NCBI GenBank assembly: GCA_023144005.1
Contig: JAGLGN010000034.1
Coordinates: 15,809-79,808 of the forward strand
DNA: 64,000 nucleotides
Source: a bacterium
GTDB taxonomy: Bacteria > AUK180
Reading direction: 5' to 3'
The notes beneath the pieces were generated by a model. The model had not been told where the DNA came from, did not search any database, and saw only the letters and a program-made list of their open reading frames with translations. Position numbers and translations under genes: made by a program. This document shows, piece after piece, positions 26,991 to 36,652 of this stretch (position 1 is its first letter; the number at the start of each line of letters is the position of its first letter).

Positions 26991-29900
26991 TTAATTTACA
27001 GATAGCTCTTTCATTTCGGAGAGATCAAGAATGATTCCCCGGATATTTTTATATTTTTTCCTTAATAATGCGCAATAGATACGGACCTGTTGCTTGTCGC
27101 GCTGCATCATCGCTGGTGAAATAGATGTTTTATAGTCGATCACGACCGGTGTAGGAGCCATGATCAGCCGATCAATTCTTCCGTAAAGAAGGACTTTCCC
27201 GGAATTTCCCTCATAATAACCCTGAATATCTACCTCACGGAATCCCGTCTCATCTTCTTCATACTTCGAGAACAAGGGCGACTCCTGATATTTGCTGAAG
27301 ATCTTTTTTGCTTTGTCAAATAATACCGCCTCTTCATCACTTACATAAATATCCCAATATCGCTTATATTGCAGCATTCTATGTACGAGATTGCCGAGAT
27401 TCCTGTCCCCTTCTCCACTATCTTCTCTAATGACAGTGTCTGAAGTCACGATCGGTATATTTTTCTCCAGATACTGGGAGATAGTCATCACTTCTGGATA
27501 CTTCGGATAAGAAATGTACTTAGGAGAGACAACGGACATATCTCCCGTTTTAGAAGGCTTCCTAATTGAAGGATCTTCCAATGGGGCTTCTTCTACCCAC
27601 TCCTGAAAGATAGAAAGCTCAGTATCCTTCAATTTCTCCGAAATAACATACAATCTATCCTCGGCTCTGGTGAATGCCACATATAAAAGCCGGTAGAACT
27701 CATATTCCTCCTTGCTTTTCACCTTATTCATATAGGTATTAAAGAAGTCATTTGATGAGAGTTTCAATTTGCTGCCTCTGAACGCATATGAATCACGGTC
27801 AAGGTAGATCGAGCTTGTTACACCACGGTGCTTTTTGAATTGAGGGTATATGACAATTGGATATTCTAAGCCTTTAGAACTGTGTACTGTTATAATGTTA
27901 ATTCTTTCTACATTCTCTATATCTTTCCTATATATATGTATATTGTTGAGGTTATCCTCAATATACTTAACATAATCATAAATGGTTAATACATTTTTTA
28001 ATTCTAACTGTAAAGCGATCTCTCGAAGCCGTTCTATACCGAATGTCAATTCCTTGGGCGACTCGCTCGCATCTATCAATTCGCCGATATTATTCTCGGT
28101 TATGATATTGTTTATCACGGATTCGATGGAATCTTCCGAGATGGAAATATTCAGTTTGGCAAAGATCCGGAAACGAAGCTTTTGGTCACCTTCCGCCAAG
28201 GATTTTGAAAAGAAATTGCGGGCTTTATCATAGAGTGTGTCCCCTTCCTCTTCAGAAATATCCAGAAGTGTCGGATCATCCGCATAAAACAGCCCGGATT
28301 TCAAGAATGCAAGAAAAGCCATATCATCATACGGATTCGTGAGCGCTTTCAGATACTTTATGATGCTTCTGAGAAGATCATACGATCCGAGGGTCTTGTC
28401 TTTATCTACCGTATACGGAATAGAATACTCTTCCAAAGCCAATATAAAGGGTTCGAGTTTGCCCGATACCGCCCGCAATAAGATGGCGATATCAGAATAG
28501 CCATATCCGCTCTTGATCAATTTCTGAATGCGCAAAGCCGTTTCCCTATGTACATCCTCTACCTTTGTAAAGAATACCCCGCTATCCTTAACTTCTTTCT
28601 TCTTCGCCTCAAGGGGCTTGCCGAAGTCCACAGAATACGGTATTTCCTCATCATGCACCAAGGCTTGCGAGAAAACCGGATTGTAGTATTTTATGAGAGA
28701 TGGCGCGGAGCGGTAATTATCCGCGAATTCACTAACCTCATAGCCCTTAGCCTTAAAATGGTCCGCAGTCCAATTGAAAACGCTTACATCGGCATTGCGA
28801 AAATAGTATATTGACTGCTTCGGATCCCCTACGATGAAGAGTTTTGTTTCATCAAAGCGTGTTTCTTCGATTTGATGCTCCCCTGAATTGCCCGATAGCA
28901 GATAGATGATATCCCTTTGTTGAGAATTTGCGTCCTGATACTCATCCACAAGGATATTTGAGTACTTCTTTCTCAGTATCTCGGTAAAATCCTTATCGCT
29001 TTTCAGCCTACCCTCCAGGAGTTCCAGCATACGAGAAAAGGTCAGGATATTGTTTCGCTCCCTGCTTTCCATTACCTCTGTATTTATCCTATCAGCGAGA
29101 TGCGCCATCGCCAGAGCTCTTTCAATGTCCACAAGATTACCCAGATCAGCAAGATACTCCTCCATTTGCCTGAAGTACTTCTTCTCTTCCTTTGCGCCCT
29201 TTGCTTCCCTGCTTATTTTGAGATCAATTCTCCCCAGAGACATTGAAAGAAAGATGTCGACCGCTCCTTCAGAAGAGTCGTATTCCTTCGCGATCCTGCT
29301 CATTCGGGAAAATATCTCGATGTTTTCCGTATCGGTCAGGCGGGCGGCATCGAAATTCGCTATTGCGCTTATCAATTCCGCCTCTTTTGCCTTTACATCC
29401 CTGACCTCGATCATCTCCAGATAATCCTGAATAAGCTGCTTGCAATGGTCGTACAGACCTGTAGTTCTACCGATATTATGCCAGCAGTTCAGAATCCTTG
29501 TAGCCGAGGCAACGATATCATTTAATGTCATATCCGTACTGAGAAGGAGGATACCCATATCCAGATCGTTCTTCTGTTTCAAGATGCGCTGCATAACCCT
29601 TTCCGAGGATTGCTGCAGTATCACCGCGTCCATTGCCTCATCGGTAAGTATCGCATCCGGACTGACCTTGAATTCAATGGGCATGGCATTTATCAGAGAA
29701 TTTGCGAATCCGTGAAATGTCCCCATATACGCAGTATCCGCTCCGATCAGGTCCGCAAATGCCTTTTTCTTGAACCCGTCATCTCCCAAATGCTCTTTCA
29801 GCAATTCCCGAATGGGTTCGGCGGCTTCATCCGTGTAATATATCTTATAAAGAATGTCCCTGATGCGCTCCCGCATCTCAGCGGCCGCTTTATTCGTATA

Positions 29901-30092
29901 GGTAAGCGCAAGTATCGAATCCGTTTCATTGAATTCTGCGATCAGCAGATAAATATACCGTGATACCAGCGATCTTGTTTTACCGGAGCCGGCGCCGGCG
30001 ATTACCATCATACTTTGATCGCTGAGACATTTGGATTGTTCGCTTGATAACCCTAAATAGGAGATGAGCGCTTGTTTAATACGATTTTTCAA
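26991..30092 (-). CDS. addA: ATP-dependent helicase-nuclease, AddA/RecB-like (UvrD family)
   Basis: About 1033 residues. All superfamily 1 helicase motifs are visible: AGAGSGKT (I), LTYTNKAAAEMRER (Ia), GTFHGF, LVDEYQDANSQQRD (II), FIVGDPKQSIYYFR (III), NYRSAP (IV), ITVHSSKGLEYP (V) and YVAFTRAEDRLYV (VI). The C-terminus has a RecB-type nuclease signature: GRIDRL, then VVIDYKTS and QVRIY. It processes double-strand DNA ends for recombination with the overlapping addB product. I chose the TTG at 30092 because AGGAGG lies seven bases upstream; an in-frame ATG-equivalent at 30206 would overlap addB by 131 bases. The protein is about 200 residues shorter than Bacillus AddA. Confidence 0.85.
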   Translation of the reverse strand: MKNRIKQALISYLGLSSEQSKCLSDQSMMVIAGAGSGKTRSLVSRYIYLLIAEFNETDSILALTYTNKAAAEMRERIRDILYKIYYTDEAAEPIRELLKEHLGDDGFKKKAFADLIGADTAYMGTFHGFANSLINAMPIEFKVSPDAILTDEAMDAVILQQSSERVMQRILKQKNDLDMGILLLSTDMTLNDIVASATRILNCWHNIGRTTGLYDHCKQLIQDYLEMIEVRDVKAKEAELISAIANFDAARLTDTENIEIFSRMSRIAKEYDSSEGAVDIFLSMSLGRIDLKISREAKGAKEEKKYFRQMEEYLADLGNLVDIERALAMAHLADRINTEVMESRERNNILTFSRMLELLEGRLKSDKDFTEILRKKYSNILVDEYQDANSQQRDIIYLLSGNSGEHQIEETRFDETKLFIVGDPKQSIYYFRNADVSVFNWTADHFKAKGYEVSEFADNYRSAPSLIKYYNPVFSQALVHDEEIPYSVDFGKPLEAKKKEVKDSGVFFTKVEDVHRETALRIQKLIKSGYGYSDIAILLRAVSGKLEPFILALEEYSIPYTVDKDKTLGSYDLLRSIIKYLKALTNPYDDMAFLAFLKSGLFYADDPTLLDISEEEGDTLYDKARNFFSKSLAEGDQKLRFRIFAKLNISISEDSIESVINNIITENNIGELIDASESPKELTFGIERLREIALQLELKNVLTIYDYVKYIEDNLNNIHIYRKDIENVERINIITVHSSKGLEYPIVIYPQFKKHRGVTSSIYLDRDSYAFRGSKLKLSSNDFFNTYMNKVKSKEEYEFYRLLYVAFTRAEDRLYVISEKLKDTELSIFQEWVEEAPLEDPSIRKPSKTGDMSVVSPKYISYPKYPEVMTISQYLEKNIPIVTSDTVIREDSGEGDRNLGNLVHRMLQYKRYWDIYVSDEEAVLFDKAKKIFSKYQESPLFSKYEEDETGFREVDIQGYYEGNSGKVLLYGRIDRLIMAPTPVVIDYKTSISPAMMQRDKQQVRIYCALLRKKYKNIRGIILDLSEMKELSVN

Positions 30093-32715
30093 GCTTATCC
30101 CTCCTTGTGCAAAGGTCACGATAATTGCACCAGCCGCACTTTGATTCATTCTCCGAGATCCCCTTATCGTTGCTGGTGTATTCACGCATTTTCTCGGGAT
30201 AATCAAAGGGAAATTCGCCTGCCTCCCACATGGAGATCAATAATTCCATAAATTCCAGGACTTCATCCCTTCTGGCAGGGTCGGGAATTACATCTACACC
30301 GTCCTCAATACCTGAATACATAAACGACGCGGCATTTCCAAGGCCTGCGGAAATAAATAATTTCTCATAAAGTATCCACTGAAAAAGAACATTCATATCA
30401 AGTGCTCTCTTTCTGCTATTGGCTTTCTTCTTATAATCTATAAGCAGGTGCTTACCCTGGACCTTATCGACCCTGTCTATGCGCCCGCCTATTTTAATTG
30501 CCCTATCTATAAGCGTGATGGGAGATACCTCTTCTATGGAATTAGCATCGCACATCTCCGGATCACGGGGTTTGAAGCCAAGGTTCAATTCGTAGAACTC
30601 ACCGCTTCTTTTCTCTTCTTTCTTCAGGAGATCGATATGCGACCTTAAATAATTGCCCAATATGGAAGCGGATCGCTTCTCCAGCATTACTCCCTCCAGT
30701 GGAGAAAGGTCGCCCGCAAGAACGATTTTATCTATCTCTTTTGATAAATTATCAAGAAATTCGGGCTTTTCGAATACCTTTTTTTGTATCATTTCCCTGC
30801 AGGCAAAGAGAGTATTATGATAAATACTGCCGATGGTCATATTCAATTTATCTTCCTTCTCAAAAAAGCTCTTCTCGGGCTTTATCACATATTGGAGGAA
30901 GTATTTATAAGGACATTGGGCAAAGGTCTCCATAGCAGAAGGGCTGGACAGCTTCTTTTTCGATGGAGCGCGCCCGCAATACCCGAGAAAACTCTTCAGC
31001 TCAATACTGATCTCATCCGCCGCGAGCATTTTAGAGAGCCGCAATATCCTTTTGGTATTTAATGCCCCGGATCTCTTCTCACGCTTCACCCTGAACTCGG
31101 GCAAAAAGCTGAAATCCTTTTTGACCCACGGATCCAATCGTGAAAGCGCGCCGGAAGGCGTTGTATTTATATTATCCTGATCGTACTTCGTAGAGAAGAG
31201 ATAGGCCTCTTTGGATCTTCCCATTACATATTTGAGCTTGAAAACATCGGTCATATAATGCGCGAAAAGATCGTCCCCCGAAAAGGCCTTTGACGATTCA
31301 TCGCCGAAGAAGAACGGCAGCCGTGACGGCAATGAAGGGAAAATACCGCTGTTCAAGCCCGGAATAACAAGGACATCGTGTATCAGAGGCATCGCGTCAT
31401 GAAGATTGAGCAATCTCACCGGAGCGAGAGCATTTACGATCGCCTGTCCCGAGGGCAGCATACCCGCTAATTCTCCGATCAGTATGACCAATTCCTTCGG
31501 AGTGGGGGTATATCCGATCTTCTCCATGAATTCTTTCAGCTTCGAGATCTCCTCGAACAGTCTCCAGAGGGCTTCTCCCTCATTGATCTCACCTGTGTAA
31601 AGCGCTGAGAACGCCATTTTCATTTCATCGGGGATTTTTGCTTCGTTCAGATCTAATATCTGTAAGCAAAAGAGCTTGATCCTATCTATTACGGGCTGTA
31701 TCTCCCTTTCGTATCTTTCGGCAGAGGACTTCAGCAGTCCCATCACATGCTCTGTTCCCGGAAAATCAAAGCGCCCGCTTGAGATCAGGGATATCATTTT
31801 ATGAAGGTCGAAGCCTTCTGTCACGGTGGAAAGCAATGCATTGAACATTCTGACGGACGGTTCATTTGATATCGGCGGGACGCTGCCGCAGTAGTGTTCT
31901 ATAGCTTCCTGATCCATAGAGCGGCTGTAAAGGTCCCTTATCTGCTCGTTCAGGCATACGACGGTAATGCTTTTACCGGAAGAAATGCTGCTCAGGGTCA
32001 GATCTCTTATTTTCTCCCATTCTTCCCATGGGTTAAGCAAATGTGCATGAGAATACGAGCCGGCAAAGTGATCCGTCCCGGTGATCTTAGCATTAGCGGT
32101 GAAGGAAGAGCGCCCTTTTCTGCCTTTGTACTCCTCGATCAATTCCCTTGGAATGTCCAGGCGCAATTCCAGATCAAGGATTTCCGCGAGATTACTCAGA
32201 AGATAATCCTCATCCTCCTCCATCACGGCAAAGTCCCTGAGGATCAGCTTATCCCATTTTTTCAATCCGGCACTGTCAAGGGATGCGGTGAGGTCCTGGA
32301 GAAGGTCGCCGGTATCTTTCATGTCCATATTATCAAGAAAGTCCTCATATTCCCTGTACAGATCGTATATCTCCCGCCACTTTTTGCCTTCTATGAGGTT
32401 TTCGTGAAGTGTAATTCCTCTCAGATGTATGCGCTTTTTCAGCACGGATATCAATCGATAAAGCTCACCTTCAAGGCCTTCTACTGAAGATAGCAGCGGA
32501 AAACGCGGGCTATTATCAGCGATCAGCATCTTGATGATCATCCGCGCTCTCAATGGCGTCAGTATCACACCGCTGTAATTGATCTTTGAAACCAATAGAT
32601 TCATAAATGAATTGTGATCAAGGATATATTCCCCGAGGTAAACACCTTCAGCAGCGATCACCTGAGCCCTTGCCGCTTCGGATGCCAGTCTGGACGGGTA
32701 AATATTCAAGTCCAT
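30076..32715 (-). CDS. addB: PD-(D/E)XK nuclease, AddB-like partner of AddA
   Basis: About 879 residues. The C-terminal nuclease has GRIDRVDKVQGKHLLIDYKKK, and cysteines that would bind an iron-sulfur cluster as in AddB: QCPYKYF before the nuclease, and CGWCNYRDLC (CxxC, then five residues, C) at the end. The inactivated-helicase-like N-terminus lacks a Walker A motif, unlike Firmicutes AddB, and the protein is shorter than the usual ~1150 residues. It overlaps addA by 17 bases with an AGGAGG for addA inside its end, so the two are produced together. The start is ATG at 32715, sharing one base with the stop of thpR; TTG at 32718 is an alternative. Confidence 0.82.
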   Translation of the reverse strand: MDLNIYPSRLASEAARAQVIAAEGVYLGEYILDHNSFMNLLVSKINYSGVILTPLRARMIIKMLIADNSPRFPLLSSVEGLEGELYRLISVLKKRIHLRGITLHENLIEGKKWREIYDLYREYEDFLDNMDMKDTGDLLQDLTASLDSAGLKKWDKLILRDFAVMEEDEDYLLSNLAEILDLELRLDIPRELIEEYKGRKGRSSFTANAKITGTDHFAGSYSHAHLLNPWEEWEKIRDLTLSSISSGKSITVVCLNEQIRDLYSRSMDQEAIEHYCGSVPPISNEPSVRMFNALLSTVTEGFDLHKMISLISSGRFDFPGTEHVMGLLKSSAERYEREIQPVIDRIKLFCLQILDLNEAKIPDEMKMAFSALYTGEINEGEALWRLFEEISKLKEFMEKIGYTPTPKELVILIGELAGMLPSGQAIVNALAPVRLLNLHDAMPLIHDVLVIPGLNSGIFPSLPSRLPFFFGDESSKAFSGDDLFAHYMTDVFKLKYVMGRSKEAYLFSTKYDQDNINTTPSGALSRLDPWVKKDFSFLPEFRVKREKRSGALNTKRILRLSKMLAADEISIELKSFLGYCGRAPSKKKLSSPSAMETFAQCPYKYFLQYVIKPEKSFFEKEDKLNMTIGSIYHNTLFACREMIQKKVFEKPEFLDNLSKEIDKIVLAGDLSPLEGVMLEKRSASILGNYLRSHIDLLKKEEKRSGEFYELNLGFKPRDPEMCDANSIEEVSPITLIDRAIKIGGRIDRVDKVQGKHLLIDYKKKANSRKRALDMNVLFQWILYEKLFISAGLGNAASFMYSGIEDGVDVIPDPARRDEVLEFMELLISMWEAGEFPFDYPEKMREYTSNDKGISENESKCGWCNYRDLCTRRDKLEKSY

Positions 32716-33260
32716 CAATACCTCTTCACTATAGAATACTCCGCGCCCGAGGGCTTGAGTGAAGAACTGAAAAGGGTCAGGCGAGAAATGGTAAATGCGG
32801 TTCTTGGAAAGGGAGGAAAATTCTTGATGTCAATCGTCCCCCGCTTGCTTCTTCCCACGGTAATATGCGGAGTGAAGATCTTTGTTTTCGTTTTCGGGAT
32901 ATGTTTTTCTTCGATCATAACCTCTTTTACACCGGCATGCAGACTCTGCAGAGTCCCGGATGGGTCAGATACACCGATCCAGAATGTCCGCTGTTTGCCG
33001 CCGCGGTGTACAAAAGCGCCGAATTCTTCCAGATAAATTTCAAGGGGCGCTTTGATGATCTCCGCAGCGAGCATCTTGATCTTATCTATTTGCAATATCT
33101 TTTCGGGGTCCTGCTCACCCAGGAACATAATAGTAATATGCAGATTATCTCCTTTTACGAATGAAATATTCTCCGATCTGTAAAAACCACAGCGATCCAG
33201 GTATCCATGAATGGCGTTCCTTGCTTTATTGGGGATCTCAATGGCGTAGAATAGTCTCAA
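32715..33260 (-). CDS. thpR: RNA 2',3'-cyclic phosphodiesterase (ThpR/LigT)
   Basis: A 181-residue 2H phosphoesterase. The two HxT motifs that define the active site are present: H41-I-T43 in LHITIMF and H132-I-T134 in TPHITVGR. The enzyme opens 2',3'-cyclic phosphates to 2'-phosphates and was first described as a tRNA 2'-5' ligase. Length and spacing match the family. It overlaps cinA by four bases (ATGA) and addB by one, so it is read as part of a DNA/RNA processing operon; cinA-thpR pairs are common in bacteria. Confidence 0.9.
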   Translation of the reverse strand: MRLFYAIEIPNKARNAIHGYLDRCGFYRSENISFVKGDNLHITIMFLGEQDPEKILQIDKIKMLAAEIIKAPLEIYLEEFGAFVHRGGKQRTFWIGVSDPSGTLQSLHAGVKEVMIEEKHIPKTKTKIFTPHITVGRSKRGTIDIKNFPPFPRTAFTISRLTLFSSSLKPSGAEYSIVKRY

Positions 33261-34489
33261 TTTCCCCTTATCTCCTTTAAGATACGGAATAAGAGATGTC
33301 TCGCTGACTGTTCTCTTATTACTTCCCTGTTGCCGAGAAAGTCATATCGTTCCCGGATGATCTCTCTCTTGAAACTGAATCCGGCGTAAACGGTACCCAC
33401 CGGAATGCCTTTGGTACCGCCGGAAGGCCCGGCGATGCCGGTGATCGCGAAGCAGATATCCGATCCGATATTATTCTGCGCGCCTTTGATCATTTCAAGC
33501 AGGGTTTCTTCGGAGACGGCGCCGTATTTCTGCAGCACTTCGTGGTCAACTCCGAGAAGAGAGGATTTCATTTCATTTGTATATACGATCGAGCTCCCCT
33601 GAAAAAAGAAGGTAGAGCCCGGTGTATCGGTAAGCATCTTGCTGACAAGCCCGCCCGTACAGGATTCTGTCCCGCCTATTGTAAGGCCTCTTTCCTTAAG
33701 GAGCTCTCCCAATACCTTCTCAAGCGTCTGATCGTCGTACCCCCAGACACAGTCGCCGATCCTCTCTAAGATACGATCCTGCATCTTCCCGATCAGATCA
33801 TCGGCTTTTTCAGGTGAATCCTTTGAAGTGAGCCGTATCATGACCTCGCCCGGGCTGGCAAGCAGGGCAATGGTGGGATTGGTACTTTCCTTAAAAAGGT
33901 CATTTATCCTGTTATTGATCTCCATTTCCCGCATTCCCAAAGTATGGATAATACGGGAGCGTATCGTAGGAGCGTCCCCTATCATCGAAGAAAGTATCTG
34001 CATAACTTCAGGGAACATCGCTCTCATTTCATGCGGGACACCGGGCAGAAGGATTATGGAGCGCTCTTTATGCAGCAGATAATATCCCGGGGCGGAACCA
34101 AGCGGGTTCGATAGTGTTCGGGATCCCTTTATGACCTGTGATTCCTTTGTTGGATAATACTCCCTGCCGTGCGCGATGTATTTCTGCTTTATCATTTCCT
34201 CTATCGCAGGATCTTTCTCCAATGGTATTCCGAGTGCGCCGGAGACGGCTTCTTTCGTGATATCATCAACGGTACCGCCAAGGCCTCCCGTGAATATTAT
34301 TATCTGATTGCGGGAGTATTCTTCAAGAAAACAGTCCTTGACGCGTTCCAGATTATCCCCTACGGCAATGATCTTAAAGACATCCACTCCCATTCCTGCC
34401 AATGCGGCAGCGATAAATGAGGCATTTGAGTTAACGGTATTGCCGAGGAGTAATTCAGTGCCGGTATTTATAATTACAGCTTTTGTCAT
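33257..34489 (-). CDS. cinA: CinA-like competence/damage-inducible protein
   Basis: A 410-residue two-domain protein. The N-terminal MoCF-like domain begins KAVIINTGTELLLGNTVNSN and contains FTGGLGGTVDDITKEAV, characteristic of the ADP-ribose/COG1058 pyrophosphatase part. The C-terminal part (about 255-410) carries GGTESCTGGLVSKMLTD and FAITGIAGPSGGTKG, the nicotinamide-nucleotide amidohydrolase domain. The role is NAD by-product recycling and, in some species, competence. Length is the usual ~410. It starts directly after the phosphoesterase gene with no spacer and shares four bases with thpR. Confidence 0.93.
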   Translation of the reverse strand: MTKAVIINTGTELLLGNTVNSNASFIAAALAGMGVDVFKIIAVGDNLERVKDCFLEEYSRNQIIIFTGGLGGTVDDITKEAVSGALGIPLEKDPAIEEMIKQKYIAHGREYYPTKESQVIKGSRTLSNPLGSAPGYYLLHKERSIILLPGVPHEMRAMFPEVMQILSSMIGDAPTIRSRIIHTLGMREMEINNRINDLFKESTNPTIALLASPGEVMIRLTSKDSPEKADDLIGKMQDRILERIGDCVWGYDDQTLEKVLGELLKERGLTIGGTESCTGGLVSKMLTDTPGSTFFFQGSSIVYTNEMKSSLLGVDHEVLQKYGAVSEETLLEMIKGAQNNIGSDICFAITGIAGPSGGTKGIPVGTVYAGFSFKREIIRERYDFLGNREVIREQSARHLLFRILKEIRGN

Positions 34490-35587
34490 CTACCTAAGAT
34501 AGATCCGGAAAGGATTGCCGGGAGAATACGAAATAATTTCACCTTTATCGGTAAGAAAATTTATATAAAGCTTCTTACTTTCCTCTCCTACGGGGATCAG
34601 ACAGTGAAATTTTCCATCTGTCATCTCCATTCTGATCTCCTGATCCATTTCTGAACGGCCATCCAGTTCATATTGCGCAGACAATCCCGCGGGAAAAGTT
34701 TCAGCGGCAGGAGAGTATTCAATATAATAGGATCGATCCTTGCCGTCAGATTGTCTGAAATATTTTATCGGTTTGCCGGATTTTTCGGGAAAACGCCTGA
34801 GCTTCCATGTCAGCCCTTTTTCGGTCATTGTAAAGCGGATGTAATGATAGAACCCTCCGAATATCGCCGGAGTGCGCAGCGGTGCGCCGGCGCCGCCGGT
34901 AATTAGCTGGACCAGCTTACCATGCCGTGTTTCCGAAAAGAGATGTTCATGCCCGCAGAGATATATATCCACATCATGCTTGTCAAAGAGGCCGACGAGT
35001 TTTTCCTGTGTGGAAGGGCAGGCATCCAGTGATGAGCCTACATGATCGCTGACGGGAAAGAGGGGTTCATGTCCGAAAACAATGACCGTCTCGATCTTAT
35101 TTTCCTGAAGATCGGTTTTCAGCCATTGGAATTGCTCATCGGACATGCAGTGTTTATTGTATATTTCCGCGGTATCAATACATACAAAGTGTATATCGCC
35201 TCTGTCAAATGAGTAATAGGTTCTGACTTGAGAGGTGGTCTTTAAAAAGCATTCCAATGCTTTCTGATCATTGCAGATATCGTGATTTCCCGGAGAAATA
35301 AAGATGGGTTTCGTGCAGAATTTCTTGATCGCCGCCTCATAGTCGGCATATTGCCTTTCAATGGGACGGCCCGCTTTATTTCTTCTTACGCCTATAACTA
35401 TATCACCTGTGGAGACGATAAAAGAGGCGGCCGTATCGGCTTCGATCTCTTTGAGCATCTTCAGAAATATTTCCGGTGGCGGATCGGTATCCCTGGAGGG
35501 CCGATTATCTCCCATCGCGACAAAAGATACGGCATACATGTTTATCAGAGAACAAATTAAGACTAGAAATATCGCGATATTCTTCAT
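34490..35587 (-). CDS. Exported calcineurin-like metallophosphoesterase
   Basis: A 365-residue protein with a short signal peptide (about 1-19, ending NMYAV). The full metallophosphoesterase motif set follows: VAMGDNRP, STGDIV, SPGNHD, FGHEPLF and CGHEHLF. It should act in the periplasm on a phosphate ester; the substrate is unknown. A beta-rich C-terminal segment of ~90 residues after the catalytic domain is typical of purple-acid-phosphatase-like or Ig-like tails. It is packed without spacers between the M42 peptidase and cinA. Confidence 0.85.
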   Translation of the reverse strand: MKNIAIFLVLICSLINMYAVSFVAMGDNRPSRDTDPPPEIFLKMLKEIEADTAASFIVSTGDIVIGVRRNKAGRPIERQYADYEAAIKKFCTKPIFISPGNHDICNDQKALECFLKTTSQVRTYYSFDRGDIHFVCIDTAEIYNKHCMSDEQFQWLKTDLQENKIETVIVFGHEPLFPVSDHVGSSLDACPSTQEKLVGLFDKHDVDIYLCGHEHLFSETRHGKLVQLITGGAGAPLRTPAIFGGFYHYIRFTMTEKGLTWKLRRFPEKSGKPIKYFRQSDGKDRSYYIEYSPAAETFPAGLSAQYELDGRSEMDQEIRMEMTDGKFHCLIPVGEESKKLYINFLTDKGEIISYSPGNPFRIYLR

Positions 35588-36649
35588 CTACAGTATAAAG
35601 TCCTCGTCAGTTTTGATGGCGGTGATGGTCTTTGCCAGAAGCAGAGACGCATTCTCAACATCCTTAAGATCGACCATTTCCACGGGAGTATGCATATATC
35701 TGTTGGGAATACTGACCAAAGCAGTCGCCACGCCGCCTCTTGAAAGTTGAAGTGCATTGGCATCTGTTCCGGTTCCTCTTGGAGCTGCCACGACCTGATA
35801 AGGTATCTTCTCTTTTTTCGCAGTTTTTACCAGAAGTTCGAACAATTTCGGATTAATATTGGCGCCTCTTGCCAGAACAGGGCCTTTTCCCAATTGAACA
35901 TCGCCGAAAAGGTCTTTCGCGATACCCGGAGTGTCTGAGGAGAAGGTGACATCAACTGCAAAGCCGATCTTCGGCGCCACATTATAAGAGCTTGTGATAG
36001 CGCCGCGAAGTCCGATCTCTTCCTGTACAGTAGCGACGGCGGAAACCCTGTGTTTCGTCTTTTTCTCCTGCGCAAGCAGGCGTAATGCCTCTATCACGGT
36101 AAAAGAGCCGATCCTGTCGTCGAAGCCGCGTGACACATAAATGCTGCCTCTGACCTTCTTGAACTCAACCGCCACAACGGCGACATCTCCGATCTCTACT
36201 ATTTTTTCAGCGGCCTTTTTATCCTTCGCGCCTATGTCGATCCACATATCTTTCAATTGTGTGACCTTTCCCCTTTCTTCAGTAGTAAGCAGGTGTATCG
36301 CCTTTCTGCCTATTACACCGTACACCGTGCCGTTCTTTGTGCTTACATTAACCCTCTGGCCGGCTACAACATGCGAGTCGATCCCACCGACAGGGGCGAT
36401 CTTGAGGAAACCTTTTTCCGTAATGGCCTTTATCATGAATCCGATCTCATCAATATGGCCGGACATATAAACAGGTATTTCTCCCTTGGGATTGAGTGTG
36501 GCATAAGAATTCCCGTGATAGTCACCCATGATCTCATCTACCCAATTCTTTGCATAATCTCTCCAGACTTCAGCCGCCGATTGCTCATAACCCGAGGGGC
36601 TGGGTTGCTTCAGTAATTCTTTCAGAAAACTCATTGACTTTTTTTCCAT
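35588..36649 (-). CDS. M42 family metallo-aminopeptidase
   Basis: A 353-residue cytosolic peptidase of the M42 (TET/endoglucanase M) family. Metal and catalytic residues are visible in SGHIDEIGFMI, SRGFDDRIGSF, VQEEIGLRGA, AVDVTFSSDTPG and YMHTPVEMVDLKD. Members form large tetrahedral complexes that trim peptides from the N-terminus, some with preference for aromatic or acidic residues. Length is typical. A two-base gap separates it from the acyl-CoA synthetase gene. Confidence 0.9.
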   Translation of the reverse strand: MEKKSMSFLKELLKQPSPSGYEQSAAEVWRDYAKNWVDEIMGDYHGNSYATLNPKGEIPVYMSGHIDEIGFMIKAITEKGFLKIAPVGGIDSHVVAGQRVNVSTKNGTVYGVIGRKAIHLLTTEERGKVTQLKDMWIDIGAKDKKAAEKIVEIGDVAVVAVEFKKVRGSIYVSRGFDDRIGSFTVIEALRLLAQEKKTKHRVSAVATVQEEIGLRGAITSSYNVAPKIGFAVDVTFSSDTPGIAKDLFGDVQLGKGPVLARGANINPKLFELLVKTAKKEKIPYQVVAAPRGTGTDANALQLSRGGVATALVSIPNRYMHTPVEMVDLKDVENASLLLAKTITAIKTDEDFIL

Positions 36650-36652
36650 ATA

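Noticed and set aside
30093-30206. Upstream start for addA at 30206
   Set aside because: It would overlap addB by 131 bases and adds 38 residues without family similarity; TTG at 30092 has an ideal AGGAGG.
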